Assembly (NCBI GenBank): GCA_016946835.1 | Contig: JACVTC010000024.1 | Span: 487,501-512,500 of the forward strand | Length of the DNA: 25,000 nt | DNA from: Neocallimastix lanati (nom. inval.) | Lineage: Eukaryota; Neocallimastigomycota; Neocallimastigomycetes; Neocallimastigales; Neocallimastigaceae | Direction: 5' to 3' | Shown: one piece after another, positions 1-10,865 of the stretch | Layout of the letters: each line of letters starts with the position of its first letter | Position numbering within the stretch: position 1 is the stretch's first letter | Notes under the pieces: generated by a model | What the model saw: the letters and a program-made list of their open reading frames with translations, nothing else | Databases searched by the model: none | What the model was told of the DNA's origin: nothing | Program-made: the position numbers and the translations under genes

Positions 1-3000
1 AGTTTCAGTTGAAAGATTATAATAATCATAATTATTATCATTTTCATTTTCATTTTTATTTTTATCTTTATTCTCACTTTCATTATCATACTTTTGATCT
101 GAAATGGTATTAGAATTGGAATCGGAATTGGAATTGGAATTGATTGATTCATTTGATTTCATGAAACGATCAATTTCAATTTCAACTTCAATTTCAATTT
201 CCTTTTCTTCTCCTTTTTCTTCTTTTTCTTTCTTTTCCATCTTTTCTTTCGTATCTTTCTCATTCTCTGCCTCTTCTTTTTCATTTTCTTTTTCAGTTTC
301 ATTTTCATCATAAATTTCCATAGATTGTTGTTGTTCTTCTTCTCCTTCTTTTTCTTGTTCCTGTTCCTGTCCAAGTCCAGGTCCATTTTGTTCCTTTTCC
401 TCTTGTTTTTTCAATAATTCTAATTGTTTATTTTGTTTTAAGAGATAGAGCTGCTGTTTATCATAATATTCTTGTTTATTCTTTAGTTGTTGTGCCATAT
501 ACTGTTGACGAAGTTGATATTGCTTAAAGAGATAGGTTTGAATACGATTATTACGTTTTCTACGTTCTTGAATGGCCTCATTCTCCTGAATGGAACGTTC
601 CTGTAGATTCGTTATAATCTTATTTCGTTCATTTCTCCAATTTTCATGTTCCAACATTAAATTAATGGTTTTATGGAAGAGATCTTCCACTTGATATTGA
701 ATAACATTTAACGTTGCTACTAAATGAAGATAGGAGGAAGTAAATTCAAAATCCGTAATACTAAATTCTTTATCCTTTTCAGACGTTAAATTAGCAAAGA
801 ATTCCTTAGTAAGATGTTTAATTTCTTCATAGGAAGAAAAAAGCATATAGGATGAAAATTTTTGTTGTCGATAGTCATGTTCTATCTTTTTATTAATTTT
901 ATTGGTCATGTCACCAATACGAGTGGAAAGCATTTGCCATGAATCAGCCATAAAGGATTGAGATGGATCAAGTAGGGTAGAAGAAGTTGTAATAAGACGA
1001 GAAAGAGTATTTCCTGCCTTTTTAGAATGATACGATTCCTCTGAATTTGAATTTTCTTCATTCATTGTAGGAGAAGTAGAAGAACGAGAGGAAGAAGAGA
1101 AGGCAGGATTAGAACTAGTGGTTAAAAGTTTATTTAATATTTGTTCTTGGGTATTCATTGGATCCATTTGATCCGCTTGATCCGCTTGATCTGTTTGATA
1201 TGCCTGATTCATTTGATTTATGACGCCAGGATCATTAATTTCGGATAAAAGTTCTTTATTTTTTTCTTGAACAGTATCAATTGTTGCATAGGTTTCATTA
1301 TACATTTTAAATTTCTGTTTCAACGTATTAATAATATCATCTATGACACTTTTAACGGAGGGCTCCAACTGTTCATAAATGATATGATAATCTTTTTCAG
1401 TGAATGAACTCTTAAGATCTTGATCTAATAAATTCATTAATTCTTTATCGTCACTATTAATAAGGGTTTCATTACAACTTTCTAAAGTTGAACAATCTAT
1501 CACTTCAGGATCTTGATTTTGTTCTTGATTTCCCATTACTAAATCATTTTGTTCTTCAAAACCATTGTAGTATATTTTATTTTCATCTTCATCTTCATTT
1601 TCATTCTCATTTTCATTTTCATTTTCTTCCTCTTGTTGTTGTTGTTGTTTTCTTCCTTGCTCTTGACATTGTTCCTGAATTTGCTGTTGTTGGTCTTGTT
1701 CATTTCCTTGTTTCAATTCTTGTTTATATTCTTGTCCTTTTTCTTGTCCTTCTTCTTGTCCTACTTTTTGATCATCAAATAATACTTTCTCTTTTTCTTC
1801 TTTATCCTCTTCTTCTCCTACAGTAAGATATGTAGATTTTAGTATAATATTTTGAAGAGATCCCTCAATTTCAACATTTTCATTATTTCTTCTTAATTCA
1901 TGATCCATGGATTCCATCATATTATTAATCATCACCTTACTATTTTCATTTCCTTTATACGTAGTTGGAGGAGAAGGAGTAATATTAGTAGTCTCTTTTA
2001 TCATGTTAACTCCATTACCGGTAATATGACTAATTTGAGTTAATGTTTCTTCTGCTGTTGTTTCAGCTGTAGAAATGAAGGAAGAAACAGTGGATAGTAG
2101 AGTAGGAGTTGCAGGTAAAATTTTTTCGGATATCATAAGTTGATCATTAGTAGAAGAAATTAAAGGAGCCTTAAATGGCAATTCTAATGAGAAAGGAGAA
2201 GATTGATCATGTTCATTTTCTTGTTCTTGTTTTTGATCTTGATCTTGATCTTGATCTTGATCATTATCATTATCATTATCATTGATCAAGGTTTGAGCTG
2301 AAATATCAACTTCTTCTTCTTCTTCTTCCGTTTCCATCATCATTGTATCAAAAGGAGAATGAATTTCTCCATCTTGATCATTTGAATTATTACTTAAGGT
2401 ATTCTCACTACTACTATCTGTAATAGGGGCTTCAGAATTGTTGTTGTAATTATTGTTGGTATTACAATTATTACTGTAGTTATTGTTGTCGTCATCATCA
2501 TCATTATCATCATTATCATCATTATGATTTTCGCTAAAATCATCTTGTGGAGTACAAATTTTTTCAAATAAAAAATCAATAAATCCCCGTTGTTGTAAGA
2601 GTGGTTCAATTTCATTTAAAGTTTCATCATCAGCAACAGATTCCGATTCCAATTTTGATGTCTGAAGTAGATCATTAATATTTGAAGAACCAAAGAGATC
2701 CATTATCATAAGACGATCATTAGTATGACCTAAAAGACGAACCATTAATTGCTCCAAGAGTTCATCACGAAGATCACTAATATCATTAAAAATTCCTCTT
2801 TTCATATTATTCAAGAAAGGTGGGTATAAAAAATGAAGTAGAATAAATTTTGGTTGAGGAAGATTAGAAATCATTTTACGATAATCCAAATATTTTTTCC
2901 TTTTATCATCCATAGGAGCAGATGCTAACCCTTCAGTTGTCAGAGTACTACCTCCACTTAAGGGTTGAACGATGGAGTTTATTTCATCGGTGGAAACCAA

Positions 3001-4635
3001 CTTATCCATTTCATTATTCTCATTATAATTCATTTTAACAGAAAGATACTTTATGATAGAACATTCTTCAATATTCAAATCGTTCAACATCAACTTATAA
3101 CATAATTCATCTACATTTTTATACTTAAGAGCTCTCTGTTTTTTGGAGGTAAGTAATGGTGGTGGAGAAATTTCATCCCTTTCCTCCCTTTCCTTCCTCC
3201 TTGAGCCATATGAGCCATTGATTTCATTATTTTGGGTATCCAATGAAAGAAAATCTTGTGACGACGACACCGTCATTTCTTCAAATGCAGTACCATTCTC
3301 TTCTACTATAGGTAAAATCGACTGATCTTGAAGAATAAGTTTAGATTGCATCATTCGTTTCGAAGGATCTGTTGTTAATTTAAGGGAAGACATCATGAAT
3401 TGAATTTGTTTCATTTCAGTTTTAAGTCGTTTCACCTCACGTATTTCCTTACTTTCTTCCTTATGTTTTTGACCACTACGTTTAAAGAATTTTAAAATAC
3501 CCAATTTTTTAGAGGTAGTACTGTTGTTGTTAGAAGATTCATGATTCATAGTTTTAGCCTTTTTATCAATAATAAGGGAATTGAGGTCCTGTAGACGAAC
3601 CTCTAAACTTTCATATAATTCTTTATCATGATTAATATCAATGAATCGAGCAATAAATTGTTGACGCATTTTCTTCAATGAATCCTTCAATACTTCCATC
3701 CCATAAATTTGAACTTTCATCATACTTTCCGTTTCAAGAATATGTTGTTCATAACGATGTAAATAACTATTGGTTAACCATATATAATAGTTTTGAGGTA
3801 AGGCCTCATTTAAATGTTGATGTTGAACATAACGTGTATAAATATCTACTAATTCCGATTTTAGTCTTGATTTTAAGTATTCATACATTTTTCGTAGAAT
3901 CATTTCTTTAATATTATTTTTAACAATATCTTCATGATTAGTAATGGAATTGGAATTAGGATTTGAATCTTTATTATTATTTTTATTGTTATTATTTCCT
4001 TTATTATTTTGATGAGTATGATGTGGATTTGAATGTTTATAATTACCCGTTTTATTATGAACAGTAGTAGAAGTAGTGGAGCTGGAGCTGGAGTGGGAGT
4101 TGGAGGTAGTAGTGAAAGGAAAAAAAACAAAAGCCAAATTACTAAACATATTTTTTGATTTTTGATTTTCTGTAGAGGAAATTAACTGAGCCTCTTTCAT
4201 TCTATTTTTTTTATTCTCTTCTTCTTCTTTTTCTATTAATTTTTTCTTTTCTAAATTAATTTTTCGTTTTCCTCGCTTAAGTTTATTTAGTATTCCAATT
4301 AATTTTATTTCACAATATCTTGACATATCCCATTCCATTTCAGTACTATCAATAAATTGGCAATGTAATTTTTTTTCTTGTAAATCAAATATACATTCGT
4401 TGACAACAGATGATCTCCAAAAGGCTGCATCATTTTCTACAATTAATTTTTGAAATGCATAACTTCTTTTATCAACACTACTACAGTTATAAAAGAGAGA
4501 GGCCAAAAAATCTTTCTGCATATAATCTGGTACTTTTATATTCACATTGAATAATAAATCTTGTTCAGTTATTTTTACTTCTGGTAACACTAGAGAGGTA
4601 TTCTCTCTATCACCAATTTTAATTTGTAATCTCAT
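1..4635 (-). CDS. Very large low-complexity/coiled-coil protein of unknown family, C-terminus beyond window
   Basis: I read the reverse-strand frame codon by codon from the ATG at 4635-4633 to base 1. It has 1545 codons with no stop, and an in-frame stop lies upstream of the ATG in the A-rich leader, so this is the first Met. Residues 1-165 look globular (start MRLQIKIGDRENTSL; later EWDMSRYCEIKLIG) and end in a Lys/Glu helix. Residues about 170-230 are Ser/Thr/Asn/His-rich. Residues about 245-350 are helical (MILRKMYEYLKSRL). Residues about 375-395 are basic (LGILKFFKRSGQKHK). Residues 705-800 carry Asp/Asn, Glu6 and Asp-Gln repeats, and 945-1030 Gln/Glu and (Asn-Glu)n runs. Residues about 1330-1417 form a coiled-coil-like Arg/Gln/Lys segment, followed by a Glu/Lys-rich tail. 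I see no signal peptide, membrane span or catalytic motif. No intron is needed, unlike the other gene here. I do not recognise the family; a scaffold or adaptor role is only a guess. The reading frame itself is secure. Confidence 0.85.
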   Translation of the reverse strand, partial: MRLQIKIGDRENTSLVLPEVKITEQDLLFNVNIKVPDYMQKDFLASLFYNCSSVDKRSYAFQKLIVENDAAFWRSSVVNECIFDLQEKKLHCQFIDSTEMEWDMSRYCEIKLIGILNKLKRGKRKINLEKKKLIEKEEEENKKNRMKEAQLISSTENQKSKNMFSNLAFVFFPFTTTSNSHSSSSSTTSTTVHNKTGNYKHSNPHHTHQNNKGNNNNKNNNKDSNPNSNSITNHEDIVKNNIKEMILRKMYEYLKSRLKSELVDIYTRYVQHQHLNEALPQNYYIWLTNSYLHRYEQHILETESMMKVQIYGMEVLKDSLKKMRQQFIARFIDINHDKELYESLEVRLQDLNSLIIDKKAKTMNHESSNNNSTTSKKLGILKFFKRSGQKHKEESKEIREVKRLKTEMKQIQFMMSSLKLTTDPSKRMMQSKLILQDQSILPIVEENGTAFEEMTVSSSQDFLSLDTQNNEINGSYGSRRKEREERDEISPPPLLTSKKQRALKYKNVDELCYKLMLNDLNIEECSIIKYLSVKMNYNENNEMDKLVSTDEINSIVQPLSGGSTLTTEGLASAPMDDKRKKYLDYRKMISNLPQPKFILLHFLYPPFLNNMKRGIFNDISDLRDELLEQLMVRLLGHTNDRLMIMDLFGSSNINDLLQTSKLESESVADDETLNEIEPLLQQRGFIDFLFEKICTPQDDFSENHNDDNDDNDDDDDNNNYSNNCNTNNNYNNNSEAPITDSSSENTLSNNSNDQDGEIHSPFDTMMMETEEEEEEVDISAQTLINDNDNDNDQDQDQDQDQKQEQENEHDQSSPFSLELPFKAPLISSTNDQLMISEKILPATPTLLSTVSSFISTAETTAEETLTQISHITGNGVNMIKETTNITPSPPTTYKGNENSKVMINNMMESMDHELRRNNENVEIEGSLQNIILKSTYLTVGEEEDKEEKEKVLFDDQKVGQEEGQEKGQEYKQELKQGNEQDQQQQIQEQCQEQGRKQQQQQEEENENENENENEDEDENKIYYNGFEEQNDLVMGNQEQNQDPEVIDCSTLESCNETLINSDDKELMNLLDQDLKSSFTEKDYHIIYEQLEPSVKSVIDDIINTLKQKFKMYNETYATIDTVQEKNKELLSEINDPGVINQMNQAYQTDQADQADQMDPMNTQEQILNKLLTTSSNPAFSSSSRSSTSPTMNEENSNSEESYHSKKAGNTLSRLITTSSTLLDPSQSFMADSWQMLSTRIGDMTNKINKKIEHDYRQQKFSSYMLFSSYEEIKHLTKEFFANLTSEKDKEFSITDFEFTSSYLHLVATLNVIQYQVEDLFHKTINLMLEHENWRNERNKIITNLQERSIQENEAIQERRKRNNRIQTYLFKQYQLRQQYMAQQLKNKQEYYDKQQLYLLKQNKQLELLKKQEEKEQNGPGLGQEQEQEKEGEEEQQQSMEIYDENETEKENEKEEAENEKDTKEKMEKKEKEEKGEEKEIEIEVEIEIDRFMKSNESINSNSNSDSNSNTISDQKYDNESENKDKNKNENENDNNYDYYNLSTET

Positions 4636-6180
4636 TATTTTTTTTTTTTTATTATTATTTTTCTTCTTATTATTCTTTCTTCAACAAAAACATTTAACAA
4701 TTTATTATACAAAATATTTTACTTTTTATAACCTAATTTAATAAAAAAAATTTTTTTCCGTATTATTTATATTCTTATTATTATACAGTATAATCTATTG
4801 AAATATTCAAACTTCTTTTTAGCATATATACTTTTAAAATTTTAATTTTGAATTATATTTTTTTTTTAAAGTCTTTAATAATTTTGTCTTAGTATTTAAA
4901 AAAAGTTTAAAATATATTTTATAAAAAAATTTTATTATGAATATATATATTTTTTCTTTTTTTTTTTTTTAATTTTTCTTGTCTTTATTTCTTCTACTTC
5001 TTCTATTAAAATAATAATAAAAATGAATATTATTAAAAGAAGACGTCAGACTTTGTGAAAATACTTATAATAAATTTCAAATGTATATATTTTCTCTTGC
5101 TTTTTTATCTTCCTTTTTACTTTTAAAAATATATTATTGATATAAATTGGTATTAATTATAAAGAATAAAATTATATAGCTGATAATGATAATACAATCA
5201 ATAATATTCTTGTTTTATAAATATGAAAAGAGCTGAACTTTTTCCAAACTATGTACAACAAATTATTTTTTCTTTGAACTTGTACTTAAAAAAAAATTCG
5301 TATTATTAAATATTATTTTTAATTTTTTGAAATAAACATCATTGTTTGAATAAAAATAAATATATTTGTATTGGATATAATATAATTATTGAAAATGCGA
5401 AAATAAATTTTGTTTAAAAAAAAATATAAAAAAAAATAAATAAATAAGTAATAATAGTCTTTACAGTATGATATATGTTATTGTTAATAGTAATTATGAT
5501 AAAGATAAAGATAAGAGGGAAAAAAATTTTTTTATATAAAATTAGTCATATTAAATAAAATATAGTATAATATTGGTTAATATTATTAATATATAAATAT
5601 TATTTAATAGATATAAAGTTAATAATAACAATCAGGAATAAATAACCTTGATAATATTTATATATGTATATATATATGTTGTTTTTTTAGAAAAAAAATA
5701 TAAAGATAAAATTTTTAATAACACTTTTTTTTATTTTAAAAGTAAAACTGTAGAATATAGAATATAAAATAAATTAAATTAGTTTATATATTTTAATATA
5801 TATATAATTTTTTTTTTTTTTTTTGATATGATAAGAAATTATATGATAAGAATCTTAGTTTACCTTTTATCTTCTATTTATATTTATTTTTTTCTATTTA
5901 ATATATATATAATTATTTACTTTTATTTCTCCAAAATATTTTATATATATTTTTTTTAATATTTAAAAGTAAACTATTATTTTTCTTCATTTTATTAATA
6001 TCATAGAGTGTATTATTTATTTTAATAAATTATTATTTTTTCTTATTTTTTAAAAAAAAAAAAAGCATTATTTAATATTAATAAATATCATTAGAACTTT
6101 ATTCTTTTATTTTTTGTTTTATTTCTTCAATATAAAACATATTATTTTTAAATTTGACTTTATGAATTGTTATAAAGTAG

Positions 6181-6252
<72 letters not shown>
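6181..6252. repeat. A50 homopolymer followed by (TA)11
   Basis: Fifty consecutive A residues run directly into an uninterrupted TA dinucleotide tract. An A-run joined to TA could be the tail of an old retroposed copy or plain slippage; nothing recognisable lies beside it. Confidence 0.95.
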
Positions 6253-7273
6253 TTTAAATATTCAATAAAAAAAATTTGAAAAAAAAAAAAAAAAAATTTA
6301 ATATATTTCTGTTTCTTACTTTATTTTTTAAAATATTTTTTATATATTTAAAAATAAATAGTAAATAATAAATAATAATTTTATTAATTAAATTTTATTT
6401 TAAATATTTTTATTTATTTATTTATCTATTTTATTTATTTATTCTTAATGCTATTCTATTATTAAGGTACAATAAAAAGATAATATATTCCTTATTATTG
6501 AATAATATATACAATAATAATATAAAATTTATAAAAATTTTAATTTATAAAATTATTTTTTTTATTTAATTTTTATAAAATTTATATATATATATATTTA
6601 TATTTTTATATATTTAAATTTATATATTTTTATATATTTTTCATATATTTATATATATTTATAAATATAAATAATTTTTTTTCCTTAATAAAAATAAAAT
6701 TGAGAAAAAAAAAATATACCTTTTATATTTAATATTTGATAATATATATAAAAATGGTAAAAAAAACTAAATGAGTGGTTTATCATAAATAAAATAATAT
6801 CATTATTGGTAAAGCTTTTATATGAAATAATTTAATGAATAGTATATAAAGAATACTATAAAATAGTATAAAAACATAATAAAATATATAAGAAATATTA
6901 AAAATAGAAATAAAATATAAAGATAAAGAATAAATAGAATAGAAAAAAAAATAATAATAATTAATATAAATTTTAATAAATAAAAAAAATTATTATTTTT
7001 GTTTTTATTATAATTATTTATATTTTATATATATATTATACAATTACATATAAAGGAAAAAAATCATCCCATTTACAATAATTTAAACTAATTAAAATTA
7101 TAATAAAAGGTTATTATAAAATAAAGATGATGATGATGATTATAATAATAATAATAAAATTAAAATAACTATAAAATTAAAAAAAAAAAAAAAAATACCA
7201 AGAAAAAATTTAATATAACTTTATTCTTTATGAAATAGGAATTAAAAAATAATTTACAAAAAAAAAAAAAAAA

Positions 7274-7305
7274 TTAAAATTAAAATTAAAATTAAAATTA
7301 AAATT
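7274..7305. repeat. Short (ATTAAA)n hexamer tract
   Basis: About five tandem copies of ATTAAA follow a poly-A run. The tract is simple and sits in gene-free DNA. Confidence 0.8.
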
Positions 7306-8581
7306 TAATTTACAAATAGGAATTATTTGCATATGAAATTATTTTGTTTGCTTATAAATTGTTAGGATTTATGATCTTTCTCTATCACCGAATGGCTATT
7401 CCAATTTTAAAATAAACTTTATTAGAGAAGAAAACAAACAAAAAAAAAAAAAAAAATTGGAAATCCTTTCTTTCTATCTATACATTAAATAGTAATAATT
7501 TATATACTAATAAATATAAAGTTTAATTAAAGTAATAATAAATAAGAGATTAAAAAATTTTAAATAATAATAAATAATAATCAATAGTAAAATAGTAATT
7601 AATAAATTAATTAATAATAATCACAAAAATAAAAATTATTAATTATTAATAAAATAATTTATAATAATTAGTAAAATAGTGATTATAGATGAATAACTGA
7701 ATAACTTATAAATATTAATTAGTAAAATACTAAGGATTAATAGTAAAGACAAATTAATTCTCTTTACTTATTTTATACTTTATATTATATTAAACATTAA
7801 TAACATTTTATATGACATTTTTTATATATTTTATAAAATATTTTATTCTATACTTTATAATATTTTACCATTCTATAATATATCATTTATACTATTTATT
7901 TATCATTTTATATATCATTTAACATTTTCATTAGAAATAGAAATAATAGAAAAAAAATTGATTTATATAATTATAATTAAATCTAAATTTTTAAAATGAA
8001 TTATTTTATATAATTTACTCTTCTTTTTTCATTTTCTTTTCACCTTTTCCTTTTTTTTTTTTTCCCCTTTCTATTTTCATTTTCACCTAACCTTTCTATT
8101 TTTAATTTTATTTTCAATTTCTATTTCTGTATATATATATAAATACATATGAATATATATAAAAATGGCATTGCATAGTTAATTACGTAATTTTAAATAA
8201 TTAAAACTTTTAAAATTTATAAAAAAAAACTTTTTTTTATTCATAGTTTAATTTTGGAAATTTTATAAAATAAAAAGTTTTTTATTATTAATTTTAATTT
8301 TAATCTATAATAAAATACAAATAAAATTGCATGTAATGTAGTATAATGTAATGTGATGTAAATAATTAAAATGGAAAAACTATTTATGAATATGAAAATT
8401 ACATGAATATTATCTATTATTAATTAATGATTGATTAATGTAAATCACATGTCGTTTATTTTGATATTACTTCCTTTTTTAGATATAAAGGATAAAATGA
8501 AAAAAGAAAAATCAAAAAAAAAAGATTTTTAATCAAACTTTAAAATTATTGGATTAATATAATAATAATAAAGGAATAAAA

Positions 8582-8754
<173 letters not shown>

Positions 8755-9164
8755 TTTTTATTAATACTATTTTTATTACAATTATTATTATAAGTACTAT
8801 TATTATTAGTACTATTATTAATACTATTATTATTATCCTTATTTATTTAAAAAAAATTTTTAAATTTTAAATTAAAAATTATAATCTAACTATCTAATTA
8901 AAAAGTATGAAAATTGAATAATTAAAGAATAGTATGAATTGTGGCTTCTGTAACTCTCTAATGGAGTAGTTTATATTAAAAATTTTAAAAAAGTTCAAAT
9001 TTTATTAAAAGGTAAAAATTAAAAAAAAAAAAAAGCCTTATATATATATATTAATGTTTTATATAAAATAATATAAAATAAATAAACTATTGATATAATA
9101 ATACTTAAATAAATAAAATAAATAAATAAGAATAAATATAGGAAAAAAAAAAAAAAAAAAAAAA

Positions 9165-9868
9165 GGAATACATCATATGTTTTAAACTCAAATAATCCAA
9201 TATAGCTAAATATTTTATTATTTTAGGCATACTTTTAACAGAATTTTCTGTATATAGAACCATCCTAAATACCTATTGATGGTCTTCATTAATACAATAC
9301 AAAGCCTATAAATAATATTTTTGAAAACCTAAATGACTTCATTTAATTCTTTGGGAATTTTTTTTTTTTTTTAATAAATCATTGCCAAAAGCTTCTAACT
9401 GTAATTACTAAATATTTTTCAGCGGAAACTCTCTACAAATATATAGATTAGTCATAATTAATAAGATTTTGAAATCATTGCAACTCTATATATAACGACT
9501 ATATTTTAACTCTTCAAAAATTCTATATAAATGACAATAGACAAATTTTATAATTACTATATCGTTTGAATTATCCCTATTTGCTTATATTGATTTTTTT
9601 CTTTTTAATAATTGTAAAAAAAATTAAAGCAATAATATAATATATATATATATAATAAAGTACTAATGAATATTTATGTAATAATAATAATAATTACAAT
9701 ATTTAATAATAATTAAAGAAAAAAAATTATTCATACGTCTATTTCTATCATATAGTCCACATTTAATACAATTTTATTTTTTTTTTTTATCTTTTACATA
9801 TATGTCTTTCTTGGAATTTTTTTTTAATAATTGACAAACAAACTATTAAATTTTTTTTGTTGCTGTTG
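9165..9868. other. Less A/T-biased gene-free stretch, possible decayed sequence
   Basis: Between about 9170 and 9600 the base mix is richer than in the flanks (for example AAAAGCTTCTAACTG, TTTCAGCGGAAACTCTC), but stops occur in every frame on both strands. It may be an old gene or transposon remnant. I cannot name it. From 9600 to 9868 it returns to simple A/T-rich DNA. Confidence 0.35.
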
Positions 9869-9920
9869 TTATTTTTCTTCTTGATTTTTTTATTTTTCCT
9901 CTTGATTTTTTTTATTTTTC
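9869..9920. repeat. Short T-rich direct repeats at island edge
   Basis: The motif TATTTTTC(T/C)TCTTGATTTTT is repeated in direct orientation and ends abruptly at CCCGGG. Read on the minus strand it is an A-rich tail made of GAAAAATAAAAAAATCAAG-like units, attached to the GC-richer island that starts at about 9921. That is what the 3' tail of a retroposed copy can look like (inference). Confidence 0.55.
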
Positions 9921-10254
9921 CCGGGTGTATCGCCTTTTATTTTAGTTCCCACTCCCTAAAGGGTATGGGAATATTGAGATAGTCACAACACAACACTTCC
10001 ATATTTTTCGCATAGCCAGATGTTGTCCCTACTGGACGGCCTTACTGAGTGTTCAGCATTGGTGCTCTGACACGTATATTATTACTGAGAATTTTCTAGT
10101 ATGCTTTTTTCTTTGGAGTGTTTCTCCAGGTTCTAATTTCCCTTTGAAGCGAGACCCAATATAACCTAACCCAATGATATAAATACTATATAAATCAGAA
10201 AGATTGCAATATAGTATTTAGGCAACCTTCTCAGGCCCACAATTAGGACAGTAT

Positions 10255-10320
10255 CTATATTACTTTGGGAGATTTAGAATGTGATATATATATATACATA
10301 TAATAGAGGGAAATACTTAC
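10255..10320 (-). other. Candidate 66-nt intron with consensus borders
   Basis: On the minus strand CAG|GTAAGT is a perfect consensus donor. It is followed after 66 nt by AATATAG|A, with a branch-point-like ATTCTAAATCT at 10281-10269. Splicing would extend the short minus-strand frame by only Ile-Leu-Ser before a stop; without splicing the frame stops inside the intron at 10255. No transcript evidence is available from sequence alone. Confidence 0.35.
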
Positions 10321-10354
10321 CTGTAAGCCTAACCACAGGAGTGGGTATTTCCGG

Positions 10355-10486
10355 GAGAGTTGCATTTCCCCAAATTGCATTTCGCCATGTTGCATTTCGC
10401 CAAGTGGCGTAGTATTACAATGTTGCAATTCCCCAAGTTGCATTTCCCCAAGTTGCTTTTCGCCAGGTTGCATTTCGACAAGTAGA
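10355..10486. repeat. Degenerate ~16-bp tandem units in left fold-back arm
   Basis: Eight or so copies of TTGCATTTC(G/C)CCAAG-like units follow each other, with alternating CGCC and CCCC forms; a GTGGCGTAGTATTA segment interrupts them. The right arm has only about three such units. The difference suggests expansion or contraction after the two arms formed. Confidence 0.7.
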
Positions 10487-10865
10487 GTATTGATATAAAT
10501 AAATGAATAAATAAATAAATATTAATTCAAAATATATTTTTTTTAAAATTGTTTTTATGCGATATTAATAATATTTAATTTTATTTATTGATTTTTTTTC
10601 AATTTGGCGAAATGCCACATTTTTTTGAAAGCATATGACGTATTAAAAAAATGTGGCATTTCGCCAAATTGAAAATTATTAAATAAATCAATAAATCAAT
10701 AAATAAAATTAAATATTGAATAAAAAGAAGTTTAAAAAAATTATTTTGAATTAATATTTATTTATTTATTTATTTATTTATTTATATCAATACTCTACTT
10801 AGCGAAATGCATCATTTTAATACTACGCCACTTGGCGAAATGCAATTTGGGGAAATGCAACTCTC
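10355..10865. mobile_element. Fold-back / MITE-like inverted-repeat element, 511 bp
   Basis: The ends are GAGAGTTGCATTTCCCC and its inverse, and the outer 33 bp (10355-10387 against 10833-10865) are perfect inverse copies. The arms stay complementary through the GTGGCGTAGTATTA and TAGAGTATTGATATAAATA segments and an AT-rich stretch. They finish in a perfect 27-bp inner stem (10600-10626 against 10645-10671) around an 18-nt loop. The left arm is longer because it has extra copies of a roughly 16-bp unit, TTGCATTTCGCCAAG, with variants. An imperfect 8-bp direct repeat (ATTTCCGG at 10347, ATTTTCTG at 10866; 6 of 8 match) flanks it. It encodes no transposase, so it would be non-autonomous. Superfamily is unassigned. 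Confidence 0.75.

Noticed and set aside
104-1826. Open frames on the plus strand and in other minus frames inside the large left gene
   Set aside because: They are shadows of GAA/AAT/CAA-type repeats in the long minus-strand frame, which alone runs uninterrupted for 1545 codons.
4300-4635. Faint resemblance of the first ~50 residues of the left protein to the N-terminus of the FERRY3/C12orf4 family
   Set aside because: Only a handful of positions around VPDYMQKDF look alike from memory, which is too little for an assignment. A profile search with residues 1-165 would settle it.
10312-10345. ATACTTACCTG on the plus strand matches the 5' end of U1 snRNA
   Set aside because: The U1-70K loop motif, an Sm site and the stem-loops do not follow. 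The same bases are explained by a consensus splice donor on the minus strand, and the fold-back element begins 40 bases on.
10255-10473. 72-codon minus-strand frame with repeated GEMQLGE-like peptide
   Set aside because: Most of it is the translation of the 16-bp units in the left arm of the fold-back element; only the last part before the splice donor was kept, as the split-frame remnant.
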